Shown here one piece after another: positions 37,975-40,481 of a stretch of 40,481 bases of DNA. The notes beneath the pieces were generated by a model that worked only from the letters and a program-made list of their open reading frames with translations, ran no database searches and had not been told where the DNA came from. This stretch comes from a virus. The position numbers were made by a program, and so were the translations under genes. Every line of letters starts with the position of its first letter. The stretch's first letter is position 1. The stretch is taken from positions 1 through 40,481 of the IMG/VR virus record IMGVR_UViG_3300010401_000024. One strand, written 5' to 3'.

Positions 37975-38045
37975 GCAGAGTAAAGAAGATTTCCAGTCAC
38001 GCCTGAGAAGCACTCGACTGGGTGGTTCAGTTGCCACACTCTGCA
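37975..38045 (+). ncRNA. tRNA-like three-helix RNA
   Basis: Five bases after the tRNA, GCAGAGT (37975-37981) pairs with ACTCTGC (38038-38044), enclosing CCAGTC/GACTGG (37993-37998, 38016-38021) and GTGG/CCAC (38022-38025, 38034-38037). The last two helices abut directly. The size (71 nt), 7-bp closing stem with an unpaired A after it, and arm order resemble a tRNA lacking the D-arm. It has no known riboswitch signature. The gap 37815-38342 holds no gene except these RNAs, the promoter and the leader. Confidence 0.5.
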
Positions 38046-38169
38046 CTTATATAAAAGAACTACAGCAAAGATAATAGATATTGACGCAATTGTCAAGGGT
38101 TTTTGGTGTATTTCACTAATAAAACAGTAGTTTATGTTGCAGTTTTAAGGGTTTATTTTTTCAAAAAAA

Positions 38170-38184
38170 TATCATACAATGATA
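38170..38184. promoter_or_regulatory. Palindromic operator upstream of the transposase promoter
   Basis: TATCATACAATGATA is an inverted repeat with 6-bp arms. It is followed by CT and, 22 bases after its end, by TATATTTG. The same arrangement occurs before the Panacea gene (39215-39229). It occupies the -33 region, where no good TTGAC is present, so it either hosts an activator or a repressor that blocks polymerase. Confidence 0.65.
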
Positions 38185-38206
38185 CTCATAACCAAAAATA
38201 GTTATC

Positions 38207-38214
38207 TATATTTG
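38207..38214 (+). promoter_or_regulatory. Transposase -7 promoter element
   Basis: TATATTTG matches TAnnTTTG exactly. The -33 position, 18 bases upstream, reads ACTCA and does not match, consistent with a regulated promoter under control of the adjacent palindrome. Transcription would begin near 38221, just before the structured leader. Confidence 0.55.
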
Positions 38215-38228
38215 TATATAAATAAAAC

Positions 38229-38322
38229 GGGCTTTCATGGTGTTGACGCACCAATCAGCCCTAAACTCAAATGCCTGCGTTGACAGACAAACGAATCTAA
38301 ACAAAGATAATTCGTTGCAGGC
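38229..38322 (+). ncRNA. Structured 5' leader of the transposase mRNA
   Basis: Two hairpins: GGGCT/AGCCC (38229-38233, 38257-38261) with inner GGTG/CACC (38239-38242, 38249-38252), and GCCTGC/GCAGGC (38273-38278, 38317-38322) with inner ACGAAT/ATTCGT (38291-38296, 38310-38315). They fill the space between promoter and AAAGGAA ribosome binding site. It may limit transposase translation, as in IS10 or IS1 leaders that avoid readthrough expression, or sense a ligand. Confidence 0.6.
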
Positions 38323-38342
38323 TCAAAAGAAAGGAACTTGCA

Positions 38343-39194
38343 ATGAACAAATTATCAAAAGAGAAACAAATTACAGTATTATCCGCACTTGTAGAGGGAA
38401 ATTCAATTAGAAGCATTGAAAGAATGACAGGTATTAACAGAAATACCATTATGACCTTGCTCAAATCAGCCGGACAAAAAGCACAAGAGATTTTAGACAG
38501 CCAATTAGTAAATATTAAATCTAACTTAATTCAGGTTGACGAAATCTGGACTTTTGTTGGCAAAAAACAAAAACAGGTTACATTAGAAGAAAGATACGAG
38601 CAAAACAATACAGAGCTTGGCGACCAGTACGTATTTGTGGCTATTGACGCTGAAACAAAATTAGTTACAAATTATTTGGTAGGTAAAAGGGACGCTAAAA
38701 ATACTTTATCATTCTTACAGGATTTAAATGCAAGGGTCTCAACTGAATTTCAGCTTTCAAGCGATAGTTTTGCACCTTATAAACACGCTGTAAGAAGAAC
38801 ATTTGGCAGGGATATTGCATATGCACAAATTCATAAACAGTTTGGTGAAGAAGTCAGAGAAGAAAAAAGATATAGCCCTGCAAGAATAACGGGAATAAAC
38901 ATAATCCCAATATCGGGTGAGCCTAAAATGGAACATATCTCTACTTCTTATGTAGAAAGACAAAATTTAACCATGAGAATGAGTATGAGACGCTTTACAA
39001 GGTTAACCAATGCTTTCAGCAAGAAGTTAGATAATCTTAAACACGCCGTTGCATTACATTTCTTTCATTACAATTACATGAGGATTCATAAGACTTTAAG
39101 GGCTACACCTTGTATGGTTGCAGGTGTTACAAAAACTATTTGGAATTGGGATATGTTTTTAAAATATGGTGAAAATTACAAAAATGTCGCATAA
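38343..39194 (+). CDS. IS1-family transposase
   Basis: The protein has 283 residues in a single frame; classical IS1 requires a frameshift. A helix-turn-helix lies at ~8-45 (SIRSIERMTGINRNTIMTLL). The DDE core has QVDEIWTFVG (D66), a second Asp near LSSDSF (D141) and SYVERQNLTMRMSMRRFTRL (E205), the IS1 signature. The C-terminus has FFHYNYMRIHKTL. It cuts and joins the 19-bp ends of the element. AAAGGAA precedes the ATG. Nothing suggests it is broken. Confidence 0.92.
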   Translation: MNKLSKEKQITVLSALVEGNSIRSIERMTGINRNTIMTLLKSAGQKAQEILDSQLVNIKSNLIQVDEIWTFVGKKQKQVTLEERYEQNNTELGDQYVFVAIDAETKLVTNYLVGKRDAKNTLSFLQDLNARVSTEFQLSSDSFAPYKHAVRRTFGRDIAYAQIHKQFGEEVREEKRYSPARITGINIIPISGEPKMEHISTSYVERQNLTMRMSMRRFTRLTNAFSKKLDNLKHAVALHFFHYNYMRIHKTLRATPCMVAGVTKTIWNWDMFLKYGENYKNVA

Positions 39195-39214
39195 AATCAG
39201 TTACTCGGAAAAAA

Positions 39215-39229
39215 TATCATATCGTGATA
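39215..39229. promoter_or_regulatory. Palindromic operator upstream of the Panacea gene
   Basis: TATCATATCGTGATA, arms TATCA/TGATA, with the same flanking AAAAAATATCAT and GATACT as at 38170. It ends 21 bases before TATATTTG (39251-39258). Confidence 0.65.
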
Positions 39230-39250
39230 CTGTTTTGAGGGATTTTTTGG

Positions 39251-39258
39251 TATATTTG
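39251..39258 (+). promoter_or_regulatory. Panacea operon -7 promoter element
   Basis: TATATTTG, exact TAnnTTTG, six bases before the ATG at 39265, so the message has almost no leader. As at the transposase promoter no TTGAC lies 18 bases upstream; the operator occupies that place. Confidence 0.55.
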
Positions 39259-39264
39259 TATTGT

Positions 39265-39774
39265 ATGAAAGCCAAAATTCTTAAAAATAGCCATAATCTT
39301 ATAGATTCATCCGAATTAACCAACTATATCCTTGCTAAAGGTGGTTCTATGAATCATTTAAAATTACAAAAAGTATTGTATTATGTAGAAGCATGGCATT
39401 TAGTTTTTTTTAATAAATCTATTGTTGAGGATGAATTTCAAGCGTGGGTTCATGGACCAGTGTCAAAAAAACTTTGGAATGAGGTTAAAAATCTTTCTGT
39501 ATTATATAGTGAACTTGAAGTTAGTAAACCAGAAAAAATAATAAAAGATGTTGAGGAAAAATTAAACCAAGACCAAATTGATTTAATTAATGATGTTATA
39601 AAGAAATACGGCAAGCAAAGCGGATACAATTTAGAATGCTTGACTCATAATGAATTACCTTGGATAGAAGCAAGAGAAGGTTTATCCCCCAATGCCCCAA
39701 GTAATAATATAATTTCAAAAAAAACTATGAAAAAATATTATTCAGAACTACTTCATAGATATACAAAAAAATGA
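39265..39774 (+). CDS. panA: Panacea-domain (DUF4065) antitoxin
   Basis: I use the ATG at 39265-39267 (169 aa), after the -7 box; an upstream ATG at 39166 would overlap the transposase. The domain reads LTNYILAKGGSMNHLKLQKV then LYYVEAWHLVFFNKSIVEDE and FQAWVHGPVSKKLW, the classic Panacea/SocA/GepA pattern (LKLQKLLYY, AW-x-x-GPV). Panacea proteins are hyperpromiscuous antitoxins that pair with many toxin folds. It is followed at an ATGA overlap by the presumptive toxin. The promoter is presumably autoregulated. Confidence 0.88.
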   Translation: MKAKILKNSHNLIDSSELTNYILAKGGSMNHLKLQKVLYYVEAWHLVFFNKSIVEDEFQAWVHGPVSKKLWNEVKNLSVLYSELEVSKPEKIIKDVEEKLNQDQIDLINDVIKKYGKQSGYNLECLTHNELPWIEAREGLSPNAPSNNIISKKTMKKYYSELLHRYTKK

Positions 39775-40196
39775 CCAAGATACCCTCCCAAGCTACAAAA
39801 AAGAAAAAAAGCCTGTTAGAAAACCTACCCGAACCAACAGATAAATACAAAAAGAAATATATTTTGTTTAGTTATTTGGATTTTGATGTAAAGCAAAGTG
39901 AATCATTTGAAGATTGGCAGAAGTTAGAATTATTAGCCGAAAAAACAAACAAGTTTCATCATTATAGTAAACTACGTCTTGATGAAGCCTTTAGCGATAA
40001 ATTTAAAATATATAAGGGATTTCCTGAGAAATGCGGATATAAATTTCCTGAAACCCTATCAAAAGACGCAAAATGGTGTTCAATGCATATAAAAGGGAAA
40101 GAATGTGTTATTGGACACATAGTTGAAAATATATTCTATATAGTATTTCTTGACAAAGACCACAAGTTTTATCCTACCGAAAAAAAGAATACATAA
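39771..40196 (+). CDS. Presumptive toxin partner of the Panacea protein
   Basis: The protein has 141 residues and its ATG overlaps the antitoxin stop. The N-terminus is basic (TKIPSQATKKKKSLLENLPE). The core reads FSYLDFDVKQSESFEDWQKL; the end has AKWCSMHIKGKECVIGHIVE then NIFYIVFLDKDHKFYP, with a closing D-x-x-H that resembles a small toxin family found beside Panacea genes. Such partners include translation or membrane inhibitors; I cannot assign the target. The assignment as toxin rests on the operon with PanA. Confidence 0.65.
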   Translation: MTKIPSQATKKKKSLLENLPEPTDKYKKKYILFSYLDFDVKQSESFEDWQKLELLAEKTNKFHHYSKLRLDEAFSDKFKIYKGFPEKCGYKFPETLSKDAKWCSMHIKGKECVIGHIVENIFYIVFLDKDHKFYPTEKKNT

Positions 40197-40213
40197 ATAT
40201 TCATCACAATAAA

Positions 40214-40232
40214 TTCAAATTAAGACACTACC
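40214..40232 (-). repeat. Right terminal inverted repeat
   Basis: TTCAAATTAAGACACTACC, the exact reverse complement of 37046-37064. It begins 17 bases after the toxin stop codon, so the cargo reaches to the very end of the element. Confidence 0.93.
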
Positions 40233-40337
40233 AAAAATTGCAAAGCTATTTATTCTTGTATCGTTAAAACGTTGGACGGCCTTTGTTGCTAATTCAGCAA
40301 TAACCGAAAGTTTTTCATTTTTATATTTTTCTTTCAT
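40233..40337 (-). pseudogene. N-terminal part of the split phage gene
   Basis: ATG 40335-40337, preceded by CGGACAAATAAA, opens 35 codons (EKYKNEKLSVIAELATKAVQ and onward) that end exactly at the transposon. In the present arrangement translation stops six codons into the element. The frame continues at 37045 without gap or duplication. Confidence 0.8.
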
Positions 40338-40356
40338 TTTATTTGTCCGTTATATT

Positions 40357-40481
40357 TTAGAAATTTTTTATTCTCGTTTCTTTATATGTCCCTCTATGTT
40401 CGCTTGCAAAGACTTGCCCGCTCTCCGAGAGAAAGTCTCTATTGTGTGCGCTGTATTCGACCGTTACAATAAAGGCGTCCT
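40357..40481 (-). CDS. C-terminal part of the zinc-ribbon gene, duplicate at the window end
   Basis: This is the end of the gene annotated at 1-286, present again because of the overlap, with its TAA stop at 40357-40359. It should be counted once. Confidence 0.9.
   Translation of the reverse strand, partial: DAFIVTVEYSAHNRDFLSESGQVFASEHRGTYKETRIKNF
40359..40481. repeat. Terminal direct repeat, right copy
   Basis: Identical to 1-123; see the left copy. Removing it gives a 40,358-bp circle. Confidence 0.95.

Larger units (their letters stand above)
37046..40232 (+). mobile_element. IS1-family transposon with cargo genes
   Basis: The 3,187-bp element is bounded by perfect 19-bp inverted repeats (GGTAGTGTCTTAATTTGAA). 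It encodes one IS1-type transposase and, unlike a standard IS1, carries a winged-helix gene, a tRNA, a structured RNA and a Panacea-type toxin-antitoxin pair, all on the plus strand. Base and codon use (more A/T-rich, GAA over GAG) differ clearly from the phage. It interrupts a phage gene. No target duplication is visible: the flanks are TTAAATTCTC and AAAAATTGCA. Promoters of the host type (TTGAC-18-TAAATTTG) show it comes from Bacteroidota. Confidence 0.9.

Noticed and set aside
38161-39230. The palindromes at 38170 and 39215 as ends of a smaller insertion sequence around the transposase
   Set aside because: They are in direct orientation, are self-palindromes and sit at promoter distance; the true inverted ends are at 37046 and 40232.
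37036-40242. Target-site duplication around the transposon
   Set aside because: The last and first ten flanking bases (TTAAATTCTC and AAAAATTGCA) do not form a direct repeat of any useful length.

Overview
The window is one complete, circularly assembled genome of a tailed phage, almost certainly a long-tailed siphovirus infecting a Bacteroidota host. Bases 1-123 are repeated exactly at 40359-40481, so the unique circle is about 40,358 bp. The host is inferred from a recurring promoter that I find at seven well-placed sites (six of them upstream of phage genes), TTGAC or TTGnn - 18 bases - TAnnTTTG, which carries the Bacteroidota -7 element, and from weak use of Shine-Dalgarno sequences. Every phage gene lies on the minus strand, mostly in tightly packed runs with ATGA, TTGA or TAATG stop/start overlaps. 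I see no integrase, DNA polymerase, CRISPR array or recognisable lysogeny repressor.

Reading in the direction of transcription (right to left): 36.7-23.6 kb is the early/replication and nucleic-acid region. It holds a Cas4-like PD-(D/E)XK nuclease, a DnaQ-like exonuclease, winged-helix proteins, a small LuxR-type regulator with a structured leader RNA, an outer-membrane beta-barrel protein, a coiled-coil protein, an HNH/deoxyribosyltransferase-like fusion, a HerA-like ATPase, an HNH endonuclease and many small proteins. 23.5-7.5 kb is packaging and morphogenesis: small and large terminase, portal, scaffold, major capsid, cement protein, adaptor, tail terminator-like protein, tail tube, G/GT tail chaperones with a -1 slippery site, an 1083-residue tape measure and distal tail proteins. 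7.5-1.8 kb encodes exported fibre-like proteins, several single-span membrane proteins, a spanin-like protein and a probable endolysin. 1.7 kb back through the origin to 40.3 kb holds small unknown genes, including a fragment copy of the nuclease and a membrane-anchored copy of the fibre's N-terminal domain.

At 37046-40232 the phage is interrupted by a 3,187-bp IS1-family transposon with perfect 19-bp terminal inverted repeats. It splits a 126-codon phage gene, whose two halves lie at 40233-40337 and 36770-37045. Besides the transposase it carries, all on the plus strand, a winged-helix protein, a class II tRNA with a UAU anticodon, a 70-nt tRNA-like three-helix RNA, a structured transposase leader and a Panacea-type toxin-antitoxin pair. 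The transposase and antitoxin promoters share the same palindromic operator in the same geometry.

The most unusual observations are the cargo transposon and its odd tRNA, a near-perfect chromosomal parS site upstream of the small terminase, a structured leader RNA carrying a 10-mer antisense to a motif found just upstream of many phage start codons, a 103-bp promoter repeat driving two unrelated genes, and fibre-like proteins with signal peptides. All functional names come from reading the translations and remembered family motifs; no searches were run.
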